A stretch of DNA of 64,000 nt. Origin: Strigamia acuminata (lineage: Eukaryota > Arthropoda > Chilopoda > Geophilomorpha > Linotaeniidae). Of this stretch, positions 11,657 to 24,480 are shown in pieces; the first letter of the stretch is position 1, and each line of letters opens with the position of its first letter. Made by a program: the position numbers and the translations under genes. The notes beneath the pieces were generated by a model that was not told the origin of the DNA, ran no database searches, and was given only the letters and a program-made list of their open reading frames with translations. The stretch is from assembly GCA_949358305.1 (NCBI GenBank), contig OX442315.1, forward strand, positions 14,844,427 to 14,908,426, given 5' to 3'.

Positions 11657-12094
11657 CTTTTCATCATTATTTTTTTTGAGCAGCAAAAAAGCTCAACAGA
11701 GATTCCCCATTTAGAAAAATATTCTACCCCTATTTTCACATAAAATGGAATTTTTAGTGCATATTTTATGTGCATAAAACGAATTTTATTCCACATACAT
11801 ATCCAAAGTTTAACTATTATGACTAAATTAGGTTAGCGTGAACATTTTATACGACCAGGATGGTACAGTTTTACAATTTTAAAAAAAATTGGATGTCTAC
11901 TGCATGCTGGCAATTGAAATTGTGAGTAATTTCATGTTTTGTCACTAGGTGAAACACTAGACATCAACAGGTGATAATATAACGTCGCAGTTGTTTATTT
12001 CGTGCTTGTTTCCTAAGAACAAGACTCTTGGCCCGGTTGTGCCACTTCCTGTTGCTTTTGTCACTTGTCCCATTGGTCCAAGGACTACTTCCAG

Positions 12095-12180
12095 CAGCAG
12101 TGGTGGGATTCAGAAGATTACCACCAGATCATGCAAACCGGTTGCTGAAAATTCCCAGGTTCGGCGGTAACAAAAAAAAT
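12095..12180. mobile_element. hAT-type element end (fragment)
   Basis: The text 'cagtggtgggattcag', then 'accggttgc', is a common hAT MITE terminal pattern. No opposite end was found. The remaining sequence from 12181 to 13570 shows nothing I can annotate. Confidence 0.4.
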
Positions 12181-13570
12181 TAAAAACATTCTTTAGATCT
12201 ATATTTTCTATTGATGTAAAAGATAATTATATGGTTAATACAACATATCCTCCCTTTCTCTTATAAAATGGTATAAAATTGCCAAACCACCACCTAGTGG
12301 TATAAAGTGGACTCACGATACGTTATTATTATTTGTAGTAAATTCTATTAGTCGAGTCAATGGTTTTAAAAGTGCACTATAAAACAAAGCTTTATTGGTT
12401 ACATGTCCAAATGGTAGATTTCATATGCTGTTGGAGTTTTGAATAGATGAGGATATTATAATGCTGAATGTTGCACTTGTTGCAATTCATGCTGAACCCT
12501 GACTTTCAAATTGAGGTTATTGTGGATCGCACCAAACATTGGCATAGTAAAAGGATTTTGCACTCACTTAATTGTAAATTCAAAAGTTTTGACTAGAAAT
12601 TGTCTAACAGAAAATAATAATAACAACACCTAAGATGGTTAATTAAATTCTTTGTTCTTTTGCTCTTGGATTCTTAATCAAAATATTAGCTATTGATAAT
12701 GCTAGTTCCCAATGAATAAATTAACATTGCCAAACTTCATTGAAACCATAGGCGGATCCTAAAAACATACAGATGGTCTTGTTTGATAGATTTAATGACA
12801 TTTACAATATTCATATTCCCAAATGCCTTTTGACCATTATACCATGTTCACACCAAGCTTTTGGATCTCATCCGAAGCTACAATTCTAGATCCAAGATTG
12901 GTGGAAACACTGAACTCCTTTCACGGATCTAGATCCGTGTGCCCAACAACTCTGTTCGTCAATCGAGTGCCCACAACTCGATTTGACAATTGAATCAGAT
13001 TGGAATTCATTAAATAATGTCAGCAGTCTGTAGCATTCCATTGTTGCGCATTATTCAATAATAAAATGGCGTCAAAACGCACAAGAAAAATTGCAATCAT
13101 TTCGTTTTTACAGATGTGTAATTGGGAAAAAAAAGTGCGTCTTTAGAATTGAAGAGATACGCTGATAAACATCTATATGAGAAAAGTTTTCACAGTAAAG
13201 GCCAAAAAACAAACAAAATATTTGTTGGCATAAAATATTCACAAGGAATAAATGATGTTTGCTTATTTTGCATCTTGTAATGATAAAAGAATCCTGCAAA
13301 ACAAACGAAAACCAATATCCATGAAATAAATTTTTAAACATGGCAATATCAACGACAACACCGAAAGTACAGTAGTTACGTACTTTAACAACATAATCTA
13401 GACTTTTGCACTAAAAACATGTAAATTTTTTCTGAAAAATAAGCAAAAAATAGTGAAAAACAATTTTTTGGCAAGATTATTGTTTGTATTTTGCCTTTTC
13501 TGTTTAGAGCTTTAGTATAAACATTTTCCTTAAAAAATGTCACTTTACTAAAAAAAATGATACTCTAAAA

Positions 13571-13787
13571 CAGTGGTTCCCAAACTGTGCGCCGCGGCGG
13601 GCCTGCAGGGATGCTAGACTGCAGAGGCGTAGTGACTGGCCTGCAGAGCAGAGATGTGCATTGGCGTAAAAACCGTACCCGTTACCCGCCCGTTACCCGT
13701 CTCCAATAACATTCTGTACCCGTACCGGGGGCATCCCCACACCCTACCTACACCCACACCCTAACCAAAAAAGTTTGGGAACCACTG
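13571..13787. mobile_element. hAT-like MITE, 217 bp
   Basis: Terminal repeats CAGTGGTTCCCAAACT and AGTTTGGGAACCACTG are perfect inverted copies. The flanks CTCTAAAA (left) and CTCTCCAA (right) match at 6 of 8 bases, as expected for an old 8-bp hAT target duplication. The interior is locally GC-rich and non-coding. Confidence 0.85.
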
Positions 13788-15287
13788 CTCTCCAACCTTA
13801 TGATGACAGAGTTTACGAATAACGTCATGATGACGCCACATCCGTTCGAAAACAAGGCTATCGGGTATAAACAAACACAAACAATTTCTCGATACATGGT
13901 GGCAATAGCCAACAGCAGGTCCAGAAGAAATAAGTCACTTCTATAAGTCAAAGAAGTGATTTCAATTTCACTTAACCTTAATCCTCTTCTTTGAATTCTT
14001 TAAAGTTGACTTCTCAGAGATAAGATGTAAAAACCGTCACATCCTGTTTGGTCAAATCATTTCATACAAATAAGTCAATTCATCTTTTGAAGATTTACCA
14101 GACCTCATGTCAGAAACACATCGGCCTGCTTTAATACACTTATAAATGCGATTTATAAACTTTTTAGAAAGTTGGATGAGGCCCACATAAAAAAATCACA
14201 CAGGGCACTGATAGACCCGAAGCCGGCCCTGATCTATGGCTAGTAAAGACGCAATCTTCAAGTTGGTTCTTATAGAGGCCTCGGTTATATCAAAACATCG
14301 TTTGATCACAAGATAGGACTATTGCAAGTTGATTGTGAACCTGTCTTAAATCTCTCTTTACTTACACCTATTTCAATTGTTTCATGCAACCAAAAAAAAT
14401 GGCTGCAGCAAGAACAAAGAAGCTTGAGAAAACTACTTCTTCTAGTTTTTACACACCACAACAGGAAGTAGCAAGATAATTTAAGACAAATGTTACTTAG
14501 ACAGGTTTGAACATCATATATTTCTTGGCAAAAACTTATAGAACAGAAATACACTTTGCTTTACTACAAAGAAATGTCTTCATCACTCATACTGGGACTT
14601 AAATTGCAGACAATGCATCATTGCAATCATTGAAACCTTGTTATATTGTTTATACCATTCCCACCAAATATGAAAACAAACAAAAAAATTTAGCAATTGC
14701 AACTTTAAAGCTGCCACAATCGACAGCTTAAATTATCAAACAAGTCTTCCTGTTTTCAATTTCAGAAACACCTGGATCAAAACAAACACTAAATCTTTTC
14801 CAAATTAAAAATCTGCAGTTACTGGTCCTTGGAATTAATGTGTTTTTAATTTTAAACTTTTTTAATCCTGAAATCCAAATCAACATCCTTGCATAATTAA
14901 AAGCACGAAAAACACCGAGGCAATTATAATCGATGATTTTTACTTATTTCAATTAAATATTAAAATACTGCCATTGCGTGCATTCAATATGCAAAATAAA
15001 AAGTCCAAAGCTCATTATGAATGAACACATTAATTTGACAACCAAGTGCACATTAATAACTTTGGATGATTACATAATGGTCACTATACTCCGTTAAAAA
15101 AAAACTCATGACAAACAGGTTGGCTAGATCACAAATAACTGATCGTGTGGTTTTCTCAACCAATAAAGAAGACCCCGTATCTTAAAATTAATAATTACTA
15201 ACTTACAAACGCAAATACACATAAAATATACATACAATTTAAGACTAAACAATTTAAAGTTGAAGCCAATACCAATATAAAAGCATC
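13788..15287. other. intergenic, nothing recognised
   Basis: Only short ORFs without splice or family support occur. The phrase 'agccggccctgatctatggc' near 14221 may be a transposon end. Confidence 0.4.
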
Positions 15288-15708
15288 TATACTCGAGTTG
15301 CACTCAAAAAGGCACCTCACAATGTGTACTCCCATTGGTCGAGCCAGTTTACTGGTGTAGTGATCCGGAAAAGTAGACCCAAACACCAGAATTGCATTAC
15401 AATGTACAGACATTGTAATCGATTGCCTAGGCAACAGCCTAAAATTCAAACTTCCAGACGATGTAAGCAATAAACACAACAAACATGAGTTTGACATTTT
15501 TTAATGTATAAAACTTCATTTTAATGATGGAAATAAGATTTTTTATTAAATAAAATCAAAATAACATTAACTAAACTAATCATAACAATCACATCAATAA
15601 ATAAAAATCAAAACTACTTCTCCTAGTAGTAGTATACAGTCTGGAGTTAGTAGTAAACTGGCTCGACCAATGGGACTGAGGTGCCTTTTTGAGTGCAACT
15701 CGAGTATA
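15288..15708. mobile_element. MITE family A, complete copy, about 420 bp
   Basis: Inverted ends TATACTCGAGTTGCACTCAA and TTGAGTGCAACTCGAGTATA bound the element. An internal inverted pair contains 'ccattggtcgagcc' and 'ggctcgaccaatgg'. A second copy lies at 18913-19330 in the opposite orientation, and a terminal fragment lies at 17815-17903. Non-coding. Confidence 0.85.
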
Positions 15709-17384
15709 TCTCAATGTACACGTTCTTTTTGATAATTAATAGTCGTTTTGACCACTGAAGATGATCGTTGAATCGAAAGGCCTATGCTTTTAGCTGATTG
15801 TTTGTAAGCTTAGGAGTGCCGTTAATGTCATTAAATCACTATTGAAGCCAATACTGGGACTACAACAAGACTGAGACTAACAAGATATTCAACCGCAAGT
15901 TAAACCAGACTTTGTGAATGCGCCTACTATTTTCGATCATCGTCCTCTCGTGGCAGATGGGTGCATTTTTAGTCCGATTATTCCATTGTGCACGCTGCAA
16001 TGGCTGTGGACAGGTCGCAGTCACTTCTTTAAGGAAGATAAGGAGGTCAATTGGTGCCTTACTGTATGCATAAGTGAGTCCCAAAACATGACTTCATAAT
16101 TGATGACGAAATCGTCATCTTTTGCGTCTTCCACGCCTTTTTCACTTATACCAGCTTGTTTATCATTCTGCTTCAAATTTAAAAAACAAATTAATCATAT
16201 TGAAAAAATAAAACGGATTAATCTTTACCAATCATACATCTGTTCAAACATAAAACAAGTTTATGAAGACACAAAGCTCAAGTGTGCGTGGACCACGAGA
16301 TTGTGTGCATAAGGTTCCAAGCACTACGACTTTGCCATTAGATTTGAATTGCAAATGGAGACGCACTCAACTCTAACATTTTTGAAAACCATACTTGAGC
16401 AGAAAGGCAATGAAGCGTAAAAATCTTGAGTTCATATTTCAAATACTCAAATTTGTTCTCATGAGAAGCAGTAAGGGGGCAAAAGGCACTTTGTTTTTTC
16501 CTTCTTTTACCCCTTCTTCAGCCATAAAATGAAAATAAAATGAAATACAATACTCCAGCACTGCAGCCACTGCTGTATATTTTAAAATGTTATGTTAGGA
16601 TTATTATTTTATTTTTTTCTTTCGTTTTATTTTTCTTCCATTTTTAAACCACAGGAAATGAATTTCATCAACATCCCATGAGAGTAGCAGATTTCTTCAA
16701 ATTCGATGTGACAAGGAAATCTAATGCGAGTTTAAATAAGAAGGAATAAAAATGTGGAAGGAAAGAGTTGAGAAAAGTAATTAAGTCATTTGAGAAAGTG
16801 CAATTTTTATTATGTTTTTAATTTAATTTATGCAAACTTTTGCCCATTCTCAATTCTCCACAACTTTGGAGCCCTGTTTATTGGTTTTACATTATTTTAC
16901 TCACAATTTTGTTTGACTATCTTTGACAGCAGCTGCTCTACTTGTCTCCATCAGCCCTGAAAAATTGGTATTCTAATACGAGCCATAATAAAATCAATAA
17001 TTTATTTTATAGTAATTGATTGATTTAATTACTTCGTGAAACGTTTTGTTTGCTAAATTTTTGTTTCAACATTTCTCTTTCATTTCATTTGTTTATTTGT
17101 CAAACTATCAAAATAGGGACTGTCATCTAGCGCGACACTATCATCTAGCGCGACACTATCTACTGCGACATGAATACACCTCGACTTGGAAAAATGCAAC
17201 TACGTGTATTTTGGGTTTTTCTTTTTCCTTAACAAAGGAGGGGCTGCACCCCCCTTGATCCCCTACACCCGTGAACCTAACCGTAGTGGTTTTTAGATGC
17301 AAAACCATGTCTTTGGGACGGCTTGTCGCAATACACTGTTGTCGCGGTAAATAATGTGGCGGCAAGTTGGCGCCCCCGTCAAAA
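15709..17384. other. intergenic, nothing recognised
   Basis: Open stretches on both strands near 15860-16100 look vaguely protein-like, but I could not attach splice sites or a family. A short repeat of 'tcatctagcgcgacactatc' occurs at about 17124-17160. Confidence 0.4.
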
Positions 17385-17644
17385 TATCGTATTTTACCGA
17401 TTAAGAGTCGCCCTCGAAAAGTAGCCGCGGCTGAGACACCAAGAATACCGTATTTTTGCAAAAGTACAGTATTGTTTCCATATTTAACCTCACGAACAAT
17501 GAACGTACGCTTCGTTCGTGACGTTCAGACTTTGTTTGTTACATTAAACAAACGTAACAAACGAAAAACCGAAATTGTAATTGCGGACAAAAATGGCAGT
17601 TATGAATAAGAGCCGCGGCTCTTAATCGATAAAATACGGTATAC
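17385..17644. mobile_element. MITE-like element, about 260 bp
   Basis: The left end 'cgtattttaccgattaagag' is inverted relative to 'ctcttaatcgataaaatacg' on the right. Both ends are followed inward by a 'gccgcggct' word. Non-coding. Confidence 0.7.
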
Positions 17645-17814
17645 AGCATTTCGGGAAAATTTAAGCATATTATTTGTAAATCAAATAATTTGCCATAATA
17701 CAAATGAAAAAATACATTTGAAAAAGCATTCATACCGGTATTTGACAAATAATAGTATTGCGAAATCCCTTCTTAATACATTTTACAAAATTTATCATCA
17801 TTTGTGAACCAATA

Positions 17815-17903
17815 GCCTAGTGGCAGTATTCAGTCTGGAGTTAGGAGTAATGAGACTCGACCAATGGGAGAAGGGACTCTTTTAACTCGAACAAGAGTAT
17901 AGG
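17815..17903. mobile_element. MITE family A, terminal fragment
   Basis: The text from 'cagtctggagttaggagtaa' through 'ctcgaccaatgggag' to 'aacaagagtat' matches one end of the elements at 15288 and 18913. Confidence 0.7.
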
Positions 17904-18881
17904 CAGTGTTTTTTCAACCTAGTTTTAGTTTTTAGAACCAAATTCAAAATGGCTGCCACACAAATTGGATCCAGGGTCAAACTTGCAATTTTACAATGCT
18001 TCCAGGAGAAGCATCCACCACCAAAAAGAAGTGAGTAAAAGCCAAAAAAGTAGACCAAGATTTCCAACCCAGGGTCATGGAATAAACCAGAAAATTCAAA
18101 AAAATAATTCAGAAAACCTTTTTCTTAAATCTCACAGCATCAGAACTCGGGTTGAATTGTCTACGACGTTTCGTCAATGGACGTTTCATTGACATCGTAT
18201 CGATCTAACGACCCGTCGTAGACGATTAGTCACATTGACGAAACAACCCAATATCCTATTACAGTAAGTGCCCAGTATTTCAATGCCAAATTCAAACTGC
18301 ACATCACATTCTGCACTTGCGAATGTCATGCTTGTTGCACACAGAGGAAATAAAGCAACACCGTTTCGGTACCATGTTACAAATTAATTTTATTAATGAG
18401 TTTATTGTTGTTTATTTACTTTATTTTAGCATTGAGCTAAATACTAGGCTTAACCCTCCATACCTATTTGGTGCAAGCATCTTCTTGAATAGAAAAACCT
18501 TTTTTTTTTTGGTTTTCTAACATTTTGCTGAAAATTTCTGACTTGGTTTAACAATCATAGAAAAAGAATTTGGAATGTTTTGTGAATTATTCATTTATTT
18601 ATTCAACATTGAAATTTCTGCCCCTTAGCATAACTTGAAGTTGGCTTCTCCCAGTTTAACCAAAACGCTTCTACCTAGTACTTTCCTTAGTACTTCCAAG
18701 TTTTATCAGCAGACTGGTCACACGTAATTCATCATTTGTTGCAAAAACACCAGCGCTACGTTTGAAAATTTCCAAAAATACACTACAGTGCTTTTGCTTC
18801 GATCTTTCTAAATTTAATATTTGTGCACTCAAATAGTCACACTGAGGGAACCAAAGTGTCGTCTTCAAACATTGTCCCATC

Positions 18882-19493
18882 CAGTGCAGGATTTAGATAT
18901 TGCAAGGCCCCTGTACTCTTGTTGAACTCAAAAAGGCCCCCAAATTCCATTGGTCGAGCCTCATTACTACTAACTCCAGACTGTATACAACCACTAGGAG
19001 AAGTAATTTTGATTTTTTTTATTTTTCTGATTGTTATGACCATTTAAGTTAATATAATTTTAATTTTTCTTATTAAAAAATGTCATTTCCATTTATGAAA
19101 TATAGTTTTATGCACATATAAATGTAAAACACATGTTTGTTGTGTTTATTGGTTGCTTTGTCTGGAAAGCACATAATTTTGATATTTTGGCCGTTAACTA
19201 GGCAATCGATTACAATGTCTGTACATTGTATTGCAATTCTGGTGTTTGGGTCTATTTTTTTAGATCACTGCACCAGTAAAATGGCTCGATCAATGGGATT
19301 TGGGGGCCTTTTTGAGTTCAACAAGAGTATAAACACAATTTTTTTTTTGCCCCCCCTCCCCTTCAAAAAAAAAGTTTGATCTTAAAAAATCTAATAAATA
19401 CATTTCTTATCATCTTTTTTTTTTATAAATATAAGTACATACCGTATGCGACAATCCATATACTTATTTTGCTTATACGTAAATCTGGCCCTG
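18882..19493. mobile_element. hAT-like element inside a coding exon, 612 bp
   Basis: The ends CAGTGCAGGATTTAGATATT (left) and CAGGGCCAGATTTACGTATA (reverse of right) align at CAG, GC, GATTTA and TAT. Flanking octamers are GTCCCATC (18874-18881) and GCTCCATC (19494-19501), 6 of 8 identical. A family A MITE fills most of the interior (18913-19330), so it is either nested or captured. Confidence 0.75.
18913..19330. mobile_element. MITE family A copy nested in the hAT-like element
   Basis: The inverted ends 'tactcttgttgaactcaaaa' and 'ttttgagttcaacaagagta' (nearly as at 15288-15708) bound 418 bp. Internal words such as 'gtctgtacattgtattgcaa' match the 15288 copy in inverted orientation. Confidence 0.8.
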
Positions 19494-20790
19494 GCTCCAT
19501 CTGAGGGTTAACACTGCTAAATGACTGGAATTTGGAAACCAACTGCGCAGTAAGAGATCTGCTTTTCTGCTGTATGAATTTAGCATCAAGATACAAATCG
19601 CAAAAGTCGACATTTCTAAAAAAAAAAAAAAGTAAAAAAGAAAAGAAAAGGAGATAATTTAAGCCAAATATTTTGAAAATTTTAGATAATGAGTTTTACG
19701 ACGATTGGGTCAAGTGATGTCAAAAACTGCTGTTAAATTAAAAGACAACTAGAGGTGATGGATTAAACCACAAACACAAAACAAAATAATTTTCTAAATA
19801 AAACCTCCAAATTAAATTTCAGACTTATTGCTAAACAGCCCGCTCTTTTGCACGATCAACTAATTAAGCACAGGGCAACTCTATGAAATTAATTTTCATT
19901 CCATTAGATATACACGGATAAACTATTTCTGATTGCCTTTAATAAAGGAATTCGAATTGTCATTTACTTGTCAAACACACTAAAAGGACACAACCTCACG
20001 GACATTGATTTTTCAGCACGTTTATATCTGCTTATAGAAACACCAAATACCATGTGAACAGTAACTTTGAATGCACCTATTGTCTTCAGTTTTCTAATTA
20101 AATTTTGTTTAATTCAACTTAACCTTGCCATGACCTCAAATAGCCATTCTAGTGTATCAGACCACGCAAGAAGAGTTCTGGGGAACGACTTATCATAAGG
20201 GCCCACCCTTGCACCCCTAACTGGAAACCCCAATAATGACCCATCGAGTCTTCTACCTTTCTTGTGATAAGAAGTGTCGACCCAATGCTTGTCCACTTAT
20301 CGAGTGTCCATCTAATACATTAGTTATTACTCGCATGCTAACCTCGGCAGCGACAACAACCCTATTATCTCAATGAAATCACATTACAATTGCATTCATG
20401 GCTATATATGGCACAGACCTGATATGTAATACAATCATTAATTATATTTAGCAGTAACATGATTTAATATTGAAGATTGAATGGCAAAGTAAAAAGGATT
20501 AAAATTGCAATTTGCAGTAAGCAAATTAACAATTCAAATTGAAATTCAACATTTCATCAATTATATTGATCGCAAAATGGCAGAAAATAAAAAAAGTAAT
20601 AAAAAAAAAAGTATTGGAAAGTGTAGTAAATGCTCTCGCAGAACGCCCAGACTCTATCGACAGAGACTTTGTACGAAATGATTTGACAATAATTAAAATA
20701 GAGTTTCAGTCTCAAAAAGTCGATTTTTACACACAAAAAGTGCATTTTTTCAATCTGTACAGCATTTTCAAATTAATTTTTTTCAATTGT

Positions 20791-21166
20791 ACCGTATATC
20801 TTCGAATAGTGCACCCGCCTGCTATTTGAAGAAAAAAAATTCCCCGCGCACAAATAGAGGCCCGCAGACTATTTAAACCCAGCATCAGCCAATTGGCCAA
20901 TGCTGGGTTTTTTGAACGTATCTGCAACGAAAAACACCAAACAGTGTGACAAATGAAACGTTTTCCATATGTTTCGGTAATTACGTATACAAAACGTTTC
21001 ATTTGTCATCCTTGTTTAGCACGTTTCGAAAATTTTGGGCCTTCAACTGTGCATCCGCGCACAATTCGAAGCCCGCGCGTTATTGGCAAAAAAGAAATTT
21101 GCCCCGCGCCACAATTGGAGGTTCGCGCGCTATTAGAGGCCCGCGGACAATTCGAAGATATACGGT
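20791..21166. mobile_element. MITE with ends ACCGTATATCTTCGAA
   Basis: The left end ACCGTATATCTTCGAATA is inverted relative to the right end TTCGAAGATATACGGT, with TA on both outer sides. An inner inverted pair ('gacaaatgaaacgtttt' and 'aaaacgtttcatttgtc') gives a second stem. Confidence 0.8.
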
Positions 21167-21274
21167 ATTACAAAATATATTATTTTTAATGAACTAACAA
21201 TGTTCTTAATTCCCCGAAATGCTATTATACATTTTGGAATGCTATTAAGTGAAAAGCAATACCGTATTACCTCA

Positions 21275-21610
21275 CATTAAGCCGCATGCCGATATAATTC
21301 GAGTTATACCGGCATGCCGACAAACCTCGTTTATAACGGCATGCCGGTGTAAGTGAGTACGAATTTTTTTTATAGAATTTAGCCAAAACAACCAAAAAAA
21401 TTCATTTTTAGATGTCCAAAACGTAGGAAATTTGTATAACATTTCCCAAATTTTAGTAGTAATCTTCAGAATATCAATAAAACTTAAATTTTAGACCCAA
21501 AATCCAATATAATTATTCATCTCGGCTCTTTAAAAAAAAAAACAAGAAAAAAAAGTTTTTCATTTATACCGGCATGTTTCGTTTTATATCGGCATGCCGG
21601 TATACACTTT
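21275..21610. other. cluster of GGCATGCCG palindromes, suspected foldback element
   Basis: Several 'ccggcatgccg' and 'atgccgatataa' words occur on both strands between 'accgtattacctcacattaa' and 'tatcggcatgccggtataca'. It resembles a decayed element related to the words at 7500-7680. Confidence 0.4.
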
Positions 21611-23030
21611 TTGGTCAAAATTTTAAAAACCTGCTAAACCCATGCCCAACGGCATGTGTAAAATACACATTTCAACCACATGGAAACAATCCGTCAAAAG
21701 CCGCATTCAAAAAATCGTGCTTTAAGTCTTTTCGAAGTCTTCTTTTTGTTTACTATTTCTTAACACCACAAAAAAAAACACAAACACCTAAAACACTTAA
21801 AAAAACGCGACTTTTAGAACGCAGCTAGTGATTTCATTTTATTGCATTTTATTTACTAATTTATGTTTTCTTCTTCTCCCCTTTTTTTTTACAATTCCCC
21901 TTACTATCTGCACAAATGTCCTTTCCAACAACCAGAAATTATGGTTGCAGATGGCGTGTTCATAGCCTCACTTCACACATACAGATAAAATAAAGTGTGC
22001 AGCCTCATCCACCTTTTTTTCCAGCTCCCTTTCTTTCTTTTCTGGACTTGTCTCTGCCTTCTTTCATGGTTGGATGACCTGAAACATTTGGAGGACTTTG
22101 CTATTGACCAAGTCTTCTATGGACCTCATCTTTATGGCCAAACAGTTAGGGTACATTGGCCCCTCATCCTACATCCACAATTTTGCTTTTATAATGCACA
22201 TACCCTCGAGCCAGCCTGATAATACCACAAATTCACCTCCTCTTATCATGGCCCTCTCAAAACATGTTTGTTAATAACACGATTAATGCTGGAAATAATC
22301 ATTTTCATTTTTCCATAATACACACAAATAAAAGCAGATAACTGCTGTTAATGGCATTTTGTCTCCAATAACTTGGGTAATTAAGTTGTCACTGTTTTCC
22401 AATTAAGTGCTCAACCATTTTCTTCTTCCTTTGTCTTAATTATACCTCCCAACTAGCAGAATCGGTTGAATGGTGTAGTGTAAACACACACACACAAGTA
22501 GGTCTTAAATTTTTTTTTTTCCTTTTTGATGAAAAAATTTAATAGTTTTAAGAGAATCAACTCGAGTGTTTCTGAAATTGTTTTTCCTCTTCGTGTTTTA
22601 CATAGTGAAATTAATCCCTCTTAATAAGATTCCTGTGTGGTGTCACGTGTGATTAATTGGTGTCTCACTTGAATGGGTTCCAAATAATTAAGCTACGGGG
22701 TTGTAGGCAATACAATAAATCATTGATTATCGAATAACAAGTTTCAAATAATTCATCATTTGTAGATGTACAACTGAAAAGGAGATCTGCATTTTGTATG
22801 TAATTGTAACATTGCAAATAAACACTCTAGTTGCATTTTAAAGTTGTGCTTTTACGTTTTGCAACGTCGCTTCCTTCAATGTTTGTGTTTATTGCCTTAA
22901 AACACATTAAGACACAAACGTTTTAAATGTAGCATTTTATCAAAAACTGCAAATGTTTTCGAAAGCATTCTGAAGGCAACCATTTTGTTCGAACCATCTG
23001 AAATCCGAGGGGTACGACATACCGTACTGC
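21611..23030. other. intergenic or intronic, nothing recognised
   Basis: AT-rich with short ORFs only. It lies between the second and third exons of the broken gene chain on the minus strand, so part may be intron. Confidence 0.4.
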
Positions 23031-23417
23031 CTCATTTAAACGCCCGGATTCATTCGGACGCCGGCCCCGTATTAACGCCGGGTTTCAATTTGGCGCCGGG
23101 CAAACAAGGAATGGCCAATTACGTCTACAAAACGTTTCTGAAGTGCCGCACAAAAATTGACGCTGCTGCAATTGTTGGCACTTTCCGAATGCCTTTGCTG
23201 TTTCTGATCACTTATTAACTAAATGGGATGTGTAGATGGTTGCAAAATATAAAATTAAAAATTTATTTCCAAAAAAAATTTTTTTTTTGCTACTTTGTTT
23301 TCCCGAAAATTTATTTTGAACTATTTTTCTGGTTAAACGCCTGGTTTCAAATTATCGCCTGGCAGGTCGGCTCAAAAAAAATTTAAACGCCCGGGCGTTT
23401 AAATGAGGCAGTACGGT
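23031..23417. mobile_element. MITE with ends ACCGTACTGCCTCATTTAAA
   Basis: The left terminus (ACCGTACTGCCTCATTTAAA) is the exact inverse of the right terminus (TTTAAATGAGGCAGTACGGT), followed inward by GC-rich 'cgcccgg' words. A truncated copy sits at 25552-25590. Confidence 0.85.
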
Positions 23418-24059
23418 AGGTCAAAATGATGTCATTTTTGTTTTAAAATTGAATAAAACACAAAATATTTTAGTTTTTGAATGCAGCTATTGTAAAACTT
23501 CAGTATTTTGCAAAATTTAAAAATGTCGTGCGCATGCCCACTGCGACTGAAAACAGACAAGCTGTTTAAAAAGCAGTTTAAATATGTTGTTTAAAATTCT
23601 GTTTAATCTAGATTATTTCATGCTGCGACTAGTGTTGATCAAGTTTCAAGAAACATGGATAAAAGTGGAAACACCAACTTTGAGCTTCGTTAGGTCTAAA
23701 CAATTGCCAATCACGTGTGAAATCAGCCAATTGTGTGAGCCGTCACAGAGCTATAAATGCTGAGATTGACTCACATGATTTTGGTGTGTAGTAAAAATTG
23801 ATTCTATTTTACCACCTTCAATTTGCCGCTGACTTGATAAGAAATGACATTAAGTTCAGTAATAAAAACATGAAACTTTTCTAAGATAACTTCTCCAAAT
23901 CCAAATTGACTTCAATAGATCCAGACAAAAATATAAAAGCAAGTAATATAATGTGATTTCAAAAGCTTAAAATAAACTCAGCTTATCTTGTCCTACAAAC
24001 TAATGGTGTACAGGCAAATCAATATCAAGATAAAATCAAGAAACTAGAAATTTTAAAAA

Positions 24060-24480
24060 ATCTCTGCTAAAATCTCTAAAATCTTTGCTAAAACCTCTAA
24101 AATCTTTGCTGAAACCTCTGAAATCTTTGCTTAAACCTCTGAAATCTTTGCTTAAACCTCTGAAATCTTTGCTAAAACCTCTGAAATATTTGCTTAAACC
24201 TCTGAAATCTTTGCTTAAAAGTCTGAAATCTTTGCTCAAACTTCTGAAATCTTTGCCAAAACCACTGAAATCTTTGCTAAAACCTCTGAAATCAATGCAA
24301 ATCTACAAAAGTCAATTTAAATCAACAGAAATCCTTGAAAATCCTCAGAAAACAATGCAAATCTCCAAAAATTACTGCAAATCTCCAAAAATCAATGCAA
24401 ATCTCCAGAAATCAATAAAATTCTCCAAAAATCAATGCAAATTCAGACAAATCAATAGAAAATCGAAAAAAATAGAAAAG
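24060..24480. repeat. minisatellite, 21-bp unit 'cctctgaaatctttgcttaaa'
   Basis: About eleven 21-bp units run to about 24295, then grade into a related 19-20-bp 'aatcaatgcaaatctccaaa' block. The unit is a multiple of three, which explains the long spurious ORFs on both strands. Confidence 0.9.

Noticed and set aside
15860-16099. Possible coding segments on both strands
   Set aside because: No splice-bounded frame and no recognisable family; left unannotated.
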